Shown here: positions 9,719 to 22,690 of the stretch, piece after piece
Layout: the number at the start of each line of letters is the position of its first letter
Position numbering within the stretch: position 1 is the stretch's first letter
DNA from: Apium graveolens
Lineage: Eukaryota; Streptophyta; Magnoliopsida; Apiales; Apiaceae
DNA: 64,000 bases
Direction of reading: 5' to 3'
Assembly (NCBI RefSeq): GCF_009905375.1
Contig: NC_133655.1
Span: forward strand, 38,087,437 to 38,151,436
The notes under the pieces: model-generated
What the model saw: the letters and a program-made list of their open reading frames with translations, nothing else
The model's database searches: none
What the model was told of the DNA's origin: nothing
Program-made: the position numbers and the translations under genes

Positions 9719-12700
9719 ATGGCGCTGTTCAGGCGGTTCTTTTATCGTAAACCGCCCGACCGCCTTCTCGAGATCTCCGAAAGAGTTTACGGTATGGTTA
9801 ACTGGGTTTTTAACTTGTTTTTGTATGTTTATGTGATGTGCTATTGTAATTCTAACTGATTTTGGTTTTAAGTTGCTTAATTTGTTGGAATTCTGATTTT
9901 TCGATGTAACTGTGTTTGTTAGAGTTGCGTTCGTGCTTGTTTTGTAGGAATGGGTAAGTTATTGCTTGTTTAGGTTTTTGAATTGTGCTACATTTTTATG
10001 TAGAGTCACGGTATGGTGAACTGGATTTTTAACTTGTTTTTGTATGTTTATGTGGTGTGCTATTGCAATTTTAAGTAATTTTGGTTTTGAAGTAGCTTAA
10101 TGTGTTGAAATTGTGATTTTTCGATGTAATTGTGTTTGTTAGAGTTGCGTTCATGCTTGTTTTGTGGGAATGCATTAATTTTTGCATTGTGCTACATTTT
10201 ACTGAATGGGCTATTATTAGGTGTTAGATTTAGTTCCTTGTTATGTACCCTAGCTTTCGTAAGAAGTTCAAAGTTATGAGCAGTACGGATATTTATAGTT
10301 CAGTGATGATTGAATTTTAACTAAGCGAGTGTGAAAATGTTGTTATGTTAGAATGCACCATTTCAAATTTTATGCAACAAAGGCTGTAGGATGAATTTTT
10401 AAGTTAAGATATCTGCAGTGATAGATATTTTGGAGGTTAGGAAAATGCTTATTATTCTTCGAGCTTCGAATGCTTTTTAGATTCAGTTGAATTCTAATAT
10501 GTTTGACTATAGGTTGACTTGTATATTTTTTGTGCTCTTGCAGTGTTTGATTGCTGCTTCTCGACCAGTGTTTTGAAAGAAGATGAATATAAATTGTATA
10601 TGGGTGGAATTGTAGCTCAGCTACAGGACTACTACCAAGATGCTTCTTTTATGGTTTTTAACTTTAGAGAAGGGGAAACTAGGAGCCAAGTTTCAGATTT
10701 GTTGTCTCAGTATGATATGACAGTCATGGAGTATCCTCGAGAATACGAGGGATGTCCACTTTTATCATTAGAAATGATTCACCACTTCTTGAGATCTAGC
10801 GAGAGCTGGTTATCTTTGGAAGGACAACAAAATGTGCTGTTGATGCACTGTGAAAGAGGAGGTTGGCCTGTGCTTGCTTTTATGCTTGCAGGCCTGCTCT
10901 TATATCGCAAACAGTACACTGGTGAGCAGAAGACCCTTGAAATGGTATACAAACAAGCTCCAAAAGAACTTATTCATCTTTTGTCTCCTGTAAATCCCCA
11001 GCCTTCCCAGCTGAGATACCTTCAGTACATTTCCCAAAGAAGTTTGGGTTCCGGCTGGCCACCTTCAGACACACCTCTTGCTCTGGATTGTATTATTCTA
11101 AGAGTTCTCCCCTTGTTTGGTGGGGGTAAAGGTTGCAGACCAGTAGTGCGTGTTTATGGGCAGGACCCGTCTTCTACGACAGCCAATAGAAGTTCAAAGC
11201 TCTTGTTTTCTTCTTTAAAAACTACAAAGCATACTCGATTCTACTCCCAGGTAACCTAAAAACTAAAAAATCTTAGACACAAAGGATGTTCTATTGAGGT
11301 TTGAACTTAAAGTGTGGTTTCTTCTTAATTGCAGGAAGAATGTCTGCTAGTCAAATTAGATTTTCATCGCCAAGTTCAAGGTGATGTTATCATTGAGTGC
11401 GTTCATTTAGAGGATGACTTGGTAGGAGAAGAATTGATTTTCAGAGTCATGTTCCACACAGCATTTATCCGGTCAAACGTATTGATGTTGAATCGTGACG
11501 AAGTTGATGTTCTGTGGGATGTGAAGGTCCAGTTCCCTAAAGAGTTCAAGGCAGAGGTGGGGTCTTTGCTTATTTGAATTGATGCTCTTTTGTATTTTGG
11601 TATGTTTATTATTGACATAAAAGTTGATCTTGTTCTGTATCATATGTAGGTACTGTTTTCGGATGTCAATGCTGTATCAATCATCACCAATGATGTGTCT
11701 GGCGAAGATGGGAATGAAACAGAAGGTGCTTCACCCGAAGAGTTCTTTGAGGTAGAAGAAATATTTAGCAGCATTGACACACAAGTTGGGAAGGGGGACC
11801 AAGACACTCATGTATCTGAAGAAAATAGTGTTAATCGGAGAAATAAACCAAGTGACAAGAATGATTTAATAATTTGGAAAGAAGATCTAGAACCTCATGC
11901 GTTTCTGGACTGTGCATCAGACGACGGAACTCCAAGGCATGACGGTAATCGTAACATATATGATAAAATTGACACTAAGGTTGACGAGTTTATCCATGAC
12001 ACGTCCTTTACCACAGAATCTAAAATAGTGACAGGTGATATGTCAAGGTCTACAGAAACTGAGATAAACCTTACTGATGTCAGTGGCACCTCAGATAACA
12101 AAGAAAATGAACATGAAAAGAAGGATGGTCCTATGAAGATGCTTGATAGACAGATTTCACATCAAAAGATTAGTGTGAGGGTGGCTGCTGGTGCCCGCAG
12201 CATATCTGATGCAATGAGTAATGAACAGGAAGGGAATTCCTATCCTGTGGAGATGCTAGAAAGGCAGAGTTCACAGCGGAAGTTGAGTGCTGATGTACCA
12301 AGACATAACTATGATAATTCTAACCCTCCTGCAACGAAAAAAGTTCCCTCTATAAGTTCAAAACAAGTTGCAGATTCAGTGAGTTCCAAACAAACAATCA
12401 AACAGCAAGATTCTCAAGGCAGTATTTCAAAGCAGGCTAAGCCGAACAAAATATCTAGGTGGATCCCTTCTAACAAAGGTCCTTACACCAATTCAATGCA
12501 CGTGGCATATCCACCAACAAGGTATAATAGTGCACCCCCTATGCTAGCGCTCGCAAAGGATACTCATTTTAAAGGCAATACAAAGGCTCGTTCTTCGGAA
12601 CTGACAAGTAGCCCCGAATCAATCTTTGAAGTAGATTCCAAGACAACTGCATATAGTCTACCGGTTAAGGCCACTTCCCCGGTATTAGATTCCTTACCAC

Positions 12701-15700
12701 CAGATGTGGCTTCCCTGGCTCCGCCTCCACTTACAAGCTTAGGGAAAACTGTAGCTCAGTCAAACCGCCGACCACCTCCTCCTCCTCCACCGCTACCACT
12801 TTCTTCTCGAGTTTCACCTCCACCTCCTCCACCCCCACCTCCTTTTTCTCGAGTGTTACCTCCACCTCCTCCACCCCCGCCTCCTTTTTCTCGGGTATCA
12901 CCTTCAGCTCCTCCAACCCCACCCCCACCTCTTTTTTCTCGAGGATCATCCAATTCATCCCAAATTCCTATGTCTCAGACTTCATCCCCGCCGCCGCCGC
13001 CACCACCTCCACCACCTCCACCACCTCCACCACCTCCACCTTTTTCTCGAGCTCCACCTCCTCCTCCCACGCCTCCTTTTTCTAGAGCTCAATACTTGCC
13101 TCCACCACCTCCTTTAGCTCAAGCTCCACCTCCACCTCCGCCACCGCCTTTCACTCGGAATCCACCCCCTCCACCACCGCCTTGTACTCGAATTCCTCCC
13201 CCACCCCCTCCTCCTCCGATGCATGGATCCTCACCTCCACCTCCGCCTCCTCCGCCTAATCGTGGGGCCCCATCTCCACCGCCACCACCTATGCGTGGAC
13301 CACCTCCAGCACCTCCACCTCCTATGCGTGGACCGCCTCCACCACCTCCGCCTCCAATGCATGGAGGACCGCCTCCACCACCTCCACCTCCAATGCCTGG
13401 AGGACCGCCTCCACCACCTCCTCCTCCTGCTTTGGCTGGTCGATCACCACCACCTCCTCCAGCACACGAAGGCCCCCCGCCGCCACCTCCCCCGCTAAGA
13501 GGGCCGCCTCCACCACCTCCTCCTGGAGCACGCGGACCTCCTCCACCACCTCCTCCTGGAGCACGCGGACCTCCTCCACCGCCTCCTCCTGGAGCACGTG
13601 GACCTCCTCCACCACCTCCTCCTGGAGCACGTGGACCTCCTCCGCCACCTCCTCCTGGCGCACGAGGACCTCCTCCGCCACCTGGACCACCTAGACCTCC
13701 AGGTGGTGGCCCTCCGCCCCCTCCATCATTTGGTGCAAAAGGACCAACAGCTGATGGTCGAGGCTTGACTGCTGGAAGAGGACGTGGGCTTCCTCGTCCA
13801 GGAGGCACGCCTGCTTTAGCACCCCGAAGATCTACCTTAAAACCTCTGCACTGGAGCAAGGTCACCAGGGCACTGCAAGGAAGCTTATGGGAAGAGCTTC
13901 AAAGGAATGGTGATCTTCAAAGGTAACAATGTTCTTACTGCTTCAGTCATCTTGTTTCTGTTTACTTGTGTCTTTTCCATGAACACCTTTCTTTAATTTC
14001 AAGTTACTTGCTGTTACAATGACATGTTCTAGTTCTGTTATATTAGTTTTCTAATTAAAGGTGCATTCTTTTGCATGTAGCTTAAATTTGTTTTTTGAAT
14101 CTATTAATAATGTACACTTAACCAAAATTCCACCTTCAAAACTAGTTCGCCAGAATTTGATGTGTCAGAAATAGAGTCCCTTTTTTCTGCTACACTCCCA
14201 AAGTCGAGCAGGACAGGTGGCAAGTCAGATGACAGGAGGAAGTCTCTTGGATCTAAGCCTGACAAAGTTCACCTGGTAATACTTGCAATTCTTTGCATGC
14301 ATGTGTGATTGCTGGTATCTGTATGCACATTCATATTATTATTTATTTCTATCTCCATTGTGTTTATATATTTATGCCACCGAGAAAAAAAATACTCTTT
14401 TTCATAAACGTCACTCTTCATGTGGATTTAGTGTATATTACTGCTGTAGCCTTCTTTAAAAACTTTATTAAGCAATTCTCGTCCTCAATTCCCGAGTTCT
14501 ATTTTTCACCTTTTTACCAACAACTTTCACTCAAATGTGTTTACATGGTCTGAAATTTCATGTTGATGTCTCCTACCACCTCAATGGATACTTTGAAGAT
14601 CATTTTATGGAATTGCTAATTGTATTCCTTGTACATGATAATTATTATTTGTGATAGTTTGGGGAATCTTTTTTTTTTTTGTTTTGAACTAAAATCATTT
14701 AAACCTCGTACTTTTTTCTATTACGATTTTTATTTATTTCTGTTTATCTATCTCTCTACTATTTAATATTCTCTAAATCTCTGTAGGTTGATCTTAGGCG
14801 TGCAAACAACACTGAAATTATGCTCACAAAGGTCAAAATGCCACTTCCTGACATGATGGTATGCTTAACTTTATGGTTTCTTTGCTATGTATTAATGTTT
14901 TTGCCTATCATATGCAGTAATAGTTTTTCTTTCTCCCTTGGGCATAAGGTGTTTTAAAAGCACCCTTTAATCAGTTCTAGATAAGCTTGATATGTTTTTT
15001 TCGAATGATAGAAACCTGATTTTTTGGATGTAAAAAACTAAGATAATCCTTGAGATATCAATCCCTGGTGAATGCTCTGTATGCTAGCAATTGAACATAT
15101 ATTTTGTGACTGTAGGATACTATCCCAATGTCATTTTTCCAGTATACAAACACGTCCTGTATTTATATCTTCCGAACCTGACGAGGATAACAAAACATAA
15201 AGCCAAATAGCTTTTAATATTTTTATTTTACCATACTATACAAATTTTGTAAAGAACTGCAAGTCCTATTCTCAATCTCCCCTTTAATATACTCGAACAT
15301 ATAAAACATACGAGGAGACCAATGTTTATGTTTGTAATATATGGTGTCTGAATGCATGTGCTGCCTGAGCTGTTTATCTTCATATTTCATGTTGAAGTAA
15401 CATGTTCGTAGGATCTCTCAGGAACTAGTATGTTATACGCCAAGTTCTGTTGGTCAAGCAATAGCTAAAGTGCAACAATCTAAGAAACTGGATAATCTTA
15501 TTGTAAAAGATGACCTGAAAATTAAATGGTCATTAGCATAATAGTTTTATAATAAGCAAATTTAAGGCACTGACCAGTGGCCAGCTCGGCCAATTAGTTT
15601 CATAAGTGTGCTAATAATTATTAGGAATATGTTAAAGCGGACGGTCCTTGCTAATTGAGTCGTTACAAGTTCGGTCTAAAATTAGGTTATAGGTTCATTT

Positions 15701-18700
15701 AGGCCGTTTTACCAGTCTTTATTCTGTGTGTGCGATGTCACATATTGTAGTTTTCCTCTGATTTTAATCTTTATAGTTATAGTATGTGAAAAGCTTGATT
15801 ACTGATAATGTCAAACTCTAAAATGGAGGAAACCTGTAGTAGTGGTATCATCCATAACATGAAGTGGAAACATCTTTGTTTATTCCTCTTTGGCTTATTT
15901 GTTGTTCTCCATAGCTTATGAGTTCCTCTAGTTTGCTGCTAAAAGTTTTCATTTTTCTTCACTTTACTTTTACCATCAAGAACTCATCTCATTTAACGAG
16001 TTTTTGCTTATCCATTATTTGTTCATATCTTCATCCAGGTGCATTACTGAAATGAGTTAAATTGTTTAATATTCAACAATCTATGTGTTATCTAGTGTGA
16101 TAGCTCATTTCTAGTTTTGCCGTTGAAAATGTTCACTTGTCAAAAATAAAAAAAGCTATTCTCCAAATGGTGTAAGATGTTAGGATATCTGATTTTGTTT
16201 AGATGGTATGTTTTTACTGCATTTTTTGTCCTCAGTGTCCAGGGCAGTAGTGGCTTGTAACTCCGCTGCTTTCATGGTAGCTGGCAATATAGAAGCTTAT
16301 TATGTGATTTGTGTGGTAGAATTAATGGTATTCTGGAATGGAATACTAAATCGTGGATCTGTACCATTTTTAATTGTTTTTTTTTGGATCAGCAGGAACT
16401 TGATTGTAAAATGAAGATTGCTTGAAGCCTCAACCTCCTAAAATTTGATAACTTAAGTGGTCTTAATAAATGATTCACACAAAAAAAAATCAGATAATGA
16501 ATGTAATAAGGATATGTACTTAATTTATTTGGGTTTTGTTTGGTGAGAAGTAGCAATTAACTTTTCTTTATACTTCTGAATACCAAGTAGTTGGGTTTTA
16601 CACATTTGGAAAGAAGGCAGATTTTGAGATAGGTATAAGATCTAATAGTACATGGCTTTAGTTGTTTCTACATGTCCTGTATAATCCATTGTTATTGTGC
16701 TTCCAGCTTCTTTTATTATTCACTTGCATATAACAGAAATTATGCATTAATTTCACAGGCTGCTGCTTTAGCGATGGATGAATCAATTTTAGATGCTGAT
16801 CAAGTAGAAAATCTTATAAAATTTTGTCCTGTTAAAGAAGAGATGGAACTCCTTAAGGTGAAGCTGTGGCTTATATATGTGTGTGTATGTCTGTGTTGTG
16901 TTGCATATTATGCCATCGCCTTGCACATAAAAATATCTTATATAGATGAGGGGTACAATATGCTGCTTGATGCTTTTCTCTCATCTCTTTCCTATTAAAT
17001 ATCTGATTCTATTACATTCTGCAGAATTACACAGGCGACAAAGAGAATTTGGGAAAGTGTGAACAGGTCTGATAAAAACTCATTTAGTCATTCTGCGGTT
17101 TTCCTTGATGTTGCTTATTAAAGTTTGATTGCTTTGCTGTTTTAGATGTTATAAACTAAAATTTTGTAACTAGGAGCCTTGACACAAATTTTGTTGTCCC
17201 TTCTAATAACTTAGCCTTGATCCAATTTGGGTTGGATATTGACTGGATATTTTAACCACCCTATTTTAAAGCATTGACAGTTTTACATTTTATGCATTTT
17301 TTTACTTTCTGGAATGTATTTCAGCCATCTTACTTGGCCTCTTTAAAAGACATGTAGCTTAAGAAAAGAATCATTTAATCACTGTAGATTGTCACTTTTG
17401 ATAATGTATGATATTATCTGTTAGTTTTATCCTCTCGTTTTGTAAAATAGAGTAATGTAGATATCATCTATTAATAAAGTACCTCGACTATAAAAAATGT
17501 AGCCAATTGAACTGGGTTAGGCTTAGAATCAATATTATGATATAGTGCAGTGTATTCTATCTGATTTTGCATATACATAAATATTACAGTTTTTCTTGGA
17601 GCTGATGAAGGTCCCTCGAGTGGAATCGAAATTGAGGGTTTTTCTTTTCAAAATTCAGTTTAATTGCCAGGTTTGATGATAAAATTATTTTAAAACTCTG
17701 CTAAGTGTTTTAATCAAATATCTGAAGTTAGGATTCTTGGATTTATGAATACCACTTCTATTGCAGATTTCAGATTTCACGAAGAGTTTAAAATCTGTTC
17801 TTGCTGCCTGTGATGAGGTTAGTCGATAATAATGATCGGTGAAGCATTCCGTGTCAATAATAATGACCAGTGAACCATACTGTTTGTTGTCTTCTTTTAG
17901 GCCTAATGTAGAATTTAATATATATAATTAGGTTCGGAATTCCTACAAGTTGAAGGAAATTATGAAGAAAATATTATATTTGGGAAATACATTAAATCAA
18001 GGAACCGCCAGGGGTAAGAGTCCTTTCATCATTTTTTAATCAACTCAAGTTTCTGTTGGGGCAGATGACACTGTTCTAGTGCTATGTATCGTATCTTATG
18101 AATTAAAGCAACATGTCTCAAATGTCAAATGTCACAGGTTCTGCAGTAGGATTCAAATTAGACAGCCTATTGAAACTTGCCGATACCCGTGCCACTAACA
18201 ACAAGATGACACTAATGCATTATCTTTGCAAGGTATGGATAGTACCATCTATTTCGTGTTCTGTGCAATTTTTTAGGTTTTTTGGCAGCAAGTTCTTTCT
18301 GTGCACAGGCTCAAATGACTAACATGTTGGGACAGCTCTTGGTGCTGTGCTACAGTATGAATATATGTTTTTTATATAACAAACCATCCATTAATACTCA
18401 TAATTATCTCCAATTTCTTCGCCTTCAAGTATTCTCCACCTCCTTTGACTTTTTCTTCTAGAATTCTCTATTTATTAAATTTCATACAAACAAAATAAAA
18501 CAATATAATTAATTTTTTTAATAAAATAACAAAAATAAACATAAAATATAAAATATATACTAAAAGGGCGCCGATCCACATCAATCGATTGTCTGCAAAC
18601 CATCTGTCTGGAAAATTTTGCGGATAGGAAAAAATTTAAAACCTAAAATTAAGCATGGGTAGAGTAACATGGCCCCTTGCATTTACATCAATTTCCCGTG

Positions 18701-21477
18701 TTAAACTTATTTGCGGAAATTTTTTCGCTAACACATGGTTACAACAATCGCTTGTCAGGGACCAGAGCCCTTATTAAAATATGGACCTATCTAATTACTC
18801 GAAATATTTAATCATTACTATTATAATGAAAAGAAATCCAGCACTAAACCCCACACTAGTTAAGTTGCATTATCAATTTTGGGATTCCAGTACCTTTCCA
18901 AGGAAGTTGCTCTTTATGGGTAATCCGATTGAGACTAGGCGCTTATATGTCCACAAGATAATCGGGTTCACAATATTATTTGCTTGCGTGATAATGTGAC
19001 TCTTTAATCATTATCATGTTATGTAAAATTATTGGCTTCTTTTATACTGATGGTACTTAAAAAATACCAGTAAATGATAGGTTGGTTGTTTTTTACTACT
19101 TCAATGGCGGTCCTTTGCCTTGGATGTTATATATAGGAACCATATTTTATTTTCTTAGGAACATGTGTTTGATCTATTTCTACTTGTCAGGTTCTTGCTT
19201 CCAAGTCCCCGACTCTACTAGACTTTCACAAGGATCTATTAAGCCTTGAACCTGCATCGAAGGTTCCTTTCTATCCATTTCACACAGCCAATATTGAATG
19301 CTTTTTTAAGACTTAGCCTTTAAAAAGATATTCCTTCGCTCTTGCAGATACAATTAAAGTCTTTAGCAGAAGAAATGCAAGCTATTATCAAGGGATTAGA
19401 AAAAGTAAAGCAGGAGTTGAGTGCATCCGAAAATGATGGCCCTGTCTCAGAAGTATTTCATAAGGTATCCATGACCGGGAATATCTTTTGAAATTCTTAA
19501 TGAAGTACGTCCATGTTTGAAAAACTAACATGAAATTGACAGGACTGCATTACCCCCTTTCCACAAAAGGTCCTGTCAATGGCCTCACAGGAGAGATTTG
19601 TACCCAAACTGACGTAGTTGACTGAAGAAACTTTTAGCATTATATCTTTGCTTACACAACTATATATAAAGTACAAATGCTGAAGTTTTCTTACTTTATT
19701 ATTATACTGTAAATGAATATCTCCAAGTAATTTGTTGCTTATCTGTGTACGTAGTGGAAGCATTAGTTTTAGTTTATCATCTTTTTAGAACTTGACGATG
19801 GTCTAGTTTTACTGGCGGAGGTGATAAGGAACACATGAAAATTGAACCAGCATACCTGTGGTATGCAGAACAAATGATCTTTCAGTTATGCCTAGAATAT
19901 AATCGGTGGGTTCTTACAGAGTAATTGTTCTAATGAAGAACTCTTGAACAGAATCACATTCACATCCACTTGTTTTGTTCGATAAATTTCATTAGCTACA
20001 AGGAATTCAGCTGAAGCTTTAAATTCAAGTGAATCTTTATGATATATATTTTTTATTTTAAATTTAATACCTCTGATCCAAATTGATATGCATTTATACA
20101 TTATAAGATATTCATGGCATTTGAGTTTTTTCATTGGCTGTGGTTAGCTAACTTGTCAAATTTGTTCTTAATGCAATTTTTTTATTTACTGTGCAATTAC
20201 TCTAAATATCTTGCATTGTTCTATAAACTACCATAATACAAGGGTATTTTTCCATTTTAGACACTGAAGGAATTTGTCGGGGTTGCTGAAACTGAGGTTG
20301 CTTCTCTAACAAATTTGTATTCTGTGGTGGTAAAACTCTAGACATCAAACCATCACTTACTTCTATACTAAAATAATGACATCTTGGTTCTATTTACATT
20401 ATTTTTTGTTGGCTGGCAGGGTAGAAATGCAGATGCATTGGCACTGTATTTTGGCGAGGACCCGGCACGTTGCCCGTTTGAACAAGGTAAATAAACCCTT
20501 GAATTTATGATATCTGACAATTTTGTGTTATGTTACAAAATGTCTAAATGCTTTAGTTGACTACTGTAAGTTGACAATTGCTGTAAAGTGGTACAGTATT
20601 TTCTTAATTTCTTCCCATCTGAACTTGAATATCTTTTTATAAAGCTCTCTAGGCTCTTTTGAATAACTAAATTGAATCTATACACGTGAGCCAAATGTAG
20701 CAATGCTGATTAATTTTCAGGTTTATTAATTTTATGAGGATCTTTGGAATAATTAGCGGCCATTTGGCATTGGTTTCCATTTGGCATTGGTTTCCCTTCT
20801 TCTCAGCTAACATTTGGAAACACCACAACTGCTTTCAGGAATAGCTACAATTTTTAGCTTTTGCTTAGAATAGCTTCCACAACTTATGGGGAAATCTGAT
20901 ATTAATTTTAATTTAAATAGATCTAACCTTCAACTTTATTTCCAAAAAACTTTTTCCAAAAACTTGAGCCTTCTCCCTACAACGCCCAAACTGCAGGTTG
21001 GCCACAAAATTGTCAAACTAGTTTCTAGCAAAACCTTAAGCCGATTGGGATATTGCACATATAAGCTCTGTTCTTTCTTGTGCTCTTTGTGAAATTTTCT
21101 TGGCCTTTAGCCAGGTTTGCTACTTTCTTTGTTCTTTTATTATTGTGATACTCATGATATAAAGTTTATCTTTTTTTCCTCTCTACCCCCAATGTAATAT
21201 AATGCTAGCTTGTGTTATAAATCTAGTTTTTTTAGTTCTGACTAATTATTTATTTTTATGTATTCTTATAAGTGTTCATAGTTGATTTTGTTTTGTTTCT
21301 TATAATCATCAATTGATTTATGTAGTTACCGCGACACTTTTAAACTTTGTGAGGTTGTTCAAGAAAGCTCACGATGAGAACTGCAAACAGGCTGAACTTG
21401 AGAAGAAGAAAGCTCAAAAGGAGATTGAAATGGAGAAGGCAAAGGGGATTAATCTAACAAAGAAGGGTGGAAAATAG
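9719..21477 (+). CDS. class II formin (PTEN-like/C2, FH1, FH2), 17 coding exons
   Basis: Actin nucleation and barbed-end elongation factor of the plant class II type. Coding exons joined by GT-AG sites: 9719-9791, 10544-11250, 11335-11556, 11650-13922, 14146-14275, 14787-14858, 16759-16857, 17025-17066, 17590-17670, 17767-17817, 17932-18013, 18138-18232, 19191-19262, 19348-19464, 20261-20329, 20420-20486, 21326-21477. All phases close, giving 4404 bases and 1467 residues. The N-terminal MALFRRFFYRKPPDRLLEIS is the class II start. A PTEN-like domain spans about 15-190, with P-loop HCERGGWP at 126-133: the cysteine is present, but the arginine of HCxxGxxR is missing, so it is probably lipid-binding and catalytically dead. 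A C2-like region follows (about 200-335), then an acidic linker, a very long proline-rich FH1 (about 690-1030) and a complete FH2 (about 1060-1455) containing GNTLNQGTARGSAVGFKLD. The tail is short and lysine-rich. I cannot name the paralogue. Confidence 0.93.
9789..10205 (+). repeat. tandem duplication of about 215 bp at the start of formin intron 1
   Basis: 9789-10000 and 10008-10205 align over most of their length, with shared blocks 'ttttttgtatgtttatgt', 'gatttttcgatgtaa' and 'tgtgtttgttagagttgcgtt'. The first copy includes the exon 1 splice donor (ACG|GTATGG, GT at 9792). The second copy carries the same ACG|GTATGG at 10011. The duplication therefore copied the donor site 219 bases into the intron. 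Confidence 0.75.
12718..13740 (+). repeat. FH1 proline-codon expansion with GPPPPPPPGAR tandem units
   Basis: Within formin exon 4, nearly one kilobase codes for proline tracts that bind profilin. From about 13501 to 13680, five near-perfect 33-base units encode GPPPPPPPGAR. Upstream, looser units read PPPPPPPP-FSR and PPPPPPPP-MHG/MRG. The units differ mostly at third positions (cca/cct/ccg), so they grew by unit duplication rather than simple slippage. The frame stays open throughout. Confidence 0.85.
14859..16758 (+). other. long formin intron 6, no further gene seen
   Basis: A 1.9-kb intron between exons ending at 14858 and starting at 16759. It is T-rich with short accidental frames (for example 16208-16414). 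No transposon boundary or RNA gene is recognised. Confidence 0.6.
18233..19190 (+). other. formin intron 12, possible degenerate insertion
   Basis: This intron lies between exons ending 18232 and starting 19191. Around 18350-18780 composition shifts to A-rich sequence with a GC-richer 'gggcgccgatcc...' patch, unlike the T-rich neighbouring introns, which hints at an old insertion. No termini or coding remain. Confidence 0.35.
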
Positions 21478-21960
21478 TACGCGTCATTACCTTCACGGGA
21501 CTTTTTCTGTGTGGTCTTAAGCTGTTGATTTGTAAAGTCACTGTGATCTGCTTCAGTAACAGACCAAAGACCTCCCTCGTCAAGAAAACAAGGTGAATAT
21601 GTCACTCTTGTGGGCCTGTGATCCTGGCTGACTCAGCTCGCCGCACGGTCGACAAATTTGATGCTTGCATATGGTTAATTGTTACTTATCCCTTTATCTG
21701 TGAGCATTTAAGTGTACCGTTTTCTAAGATGGGAGGTCCAGGGGATCTATCCAAGGACTATTTGCTATTCATTGGATTAAGACATCTTTCTGATAGCAAA
21801 ATTGGCTTCATCACGCTTTTGGGGAGCAAGGATGAAGGCAGATGGTTTGGGGGAGAGAGCAAATGACAATAAGCCGGTGCACCATAAACCATGTACAAAG
21901 CTCTAACCTGATTGAAGAAAAACTGATTCTTTTCTTGTAGCATAGAGGTGTAGGTTCTTG
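21478..21960 (+). other. formin 3' UTR (approximate)
   Basis: This follows the TAG at 21475-21477. About 480 bases without A/T-rich decay continue to a more AT-rich stretch near 21960. Short open frames at 21414-21605 (minus) and 21618-21866 (plus) are not supported as genes. No canonical AATAAA decides the cleavage site, so the end is an estimate. Confidence 0.4.
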
Positions 21961-22109
21961 TTTACCCAATTGGATTTTGTCGGAACCTACTTAAAGAGTT
22001 GTATATATTATAGTCAGATTTAGAATAGTAAATCAGAAAATAGGATACTTAGTCTGACATGTACTCAAATCGATAATATCATATAGGCTGAGCGATTCTT
22101 TTGTAATTG

Positions 22110-22690
22110 TTCGGACTATACCCGGCAATTCGTTCGTGTCGTATACTTTCGTGTCGTCTACTTTCGTGTCGTGTATTTTCATGTTTCGTATACTTGAATT
22201 CCAAACATAAAACCGGCATGTTTAGCATTCGTGTATATTCGTGTTCGTGTACTTTCGTTTCTTGTCGTGTATGTCGTGTTAATTGAATATTTAATATATA
22301 TTAAATTTAATATTAATATAAATTAAAATATAAGTTTTTAGGTTAAAAAAATATAAAATATTTGAAATATATATATTTAGATCTCAATTCTATACAATAT
22401 AATGAAATCAAATAATATATTAAAAATAAATATGCATATATTTATTATAATTCTACATATATTTATAAAAAATATTAAAATTTAATTACAATATTTATTT
22501 ATGTCATATACTTCGTGTTGTGTACTCGAAGGTTAAATACAAAACCGACACTAAATTTCGACCGTGTACTTTCGTGTTTGTGTACTTTCGTGTCGTGTAC
22601 TAAAAATGTAAACACAAATACTAAATTTTCGTGTCGTTTCGTATCGTGTAAGTAGTGTCGTGTCCAAAATTGTCGGGTCTAGTTCAGACA
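22110..22690. mobile_element. non-autonomous TIR element rich in GTGTCGTG words
   Basis: The left end 'ggactatacccggcaatt' (22113-22130) pairs with the right end 'aattgtcgggtctagttc' (to about 22687) as an imperfect inverted repeat. Subterminal arrays of 'ttcgtgtcgtgtactttcgtg' words appear at 22130-22280 and 22510-22670, around an AT-rich core. There is no ORF. This arrangement of subterminal repeats fits a MITE, possibly hAT- or Mutator-derived; the superfamily cannot be settled without a target duplication. Confidence 0.6.

Noticed and set aside
10519..11259. Formin start at the internal Met of this open frame
   Set aside because: Its first residues are intron 1 sequence. A better start at 9719 gives the conserved MALFRRFFYRKPP opening, and a clean donor/acceptor pair joins it to 10544.
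13119..13865. Long glycine-rich minus-strand ORF
   Set aside because: It is the exact complement of the formin's proline-rich FH1 exon; polyproline codons read backwards give polyglycine.
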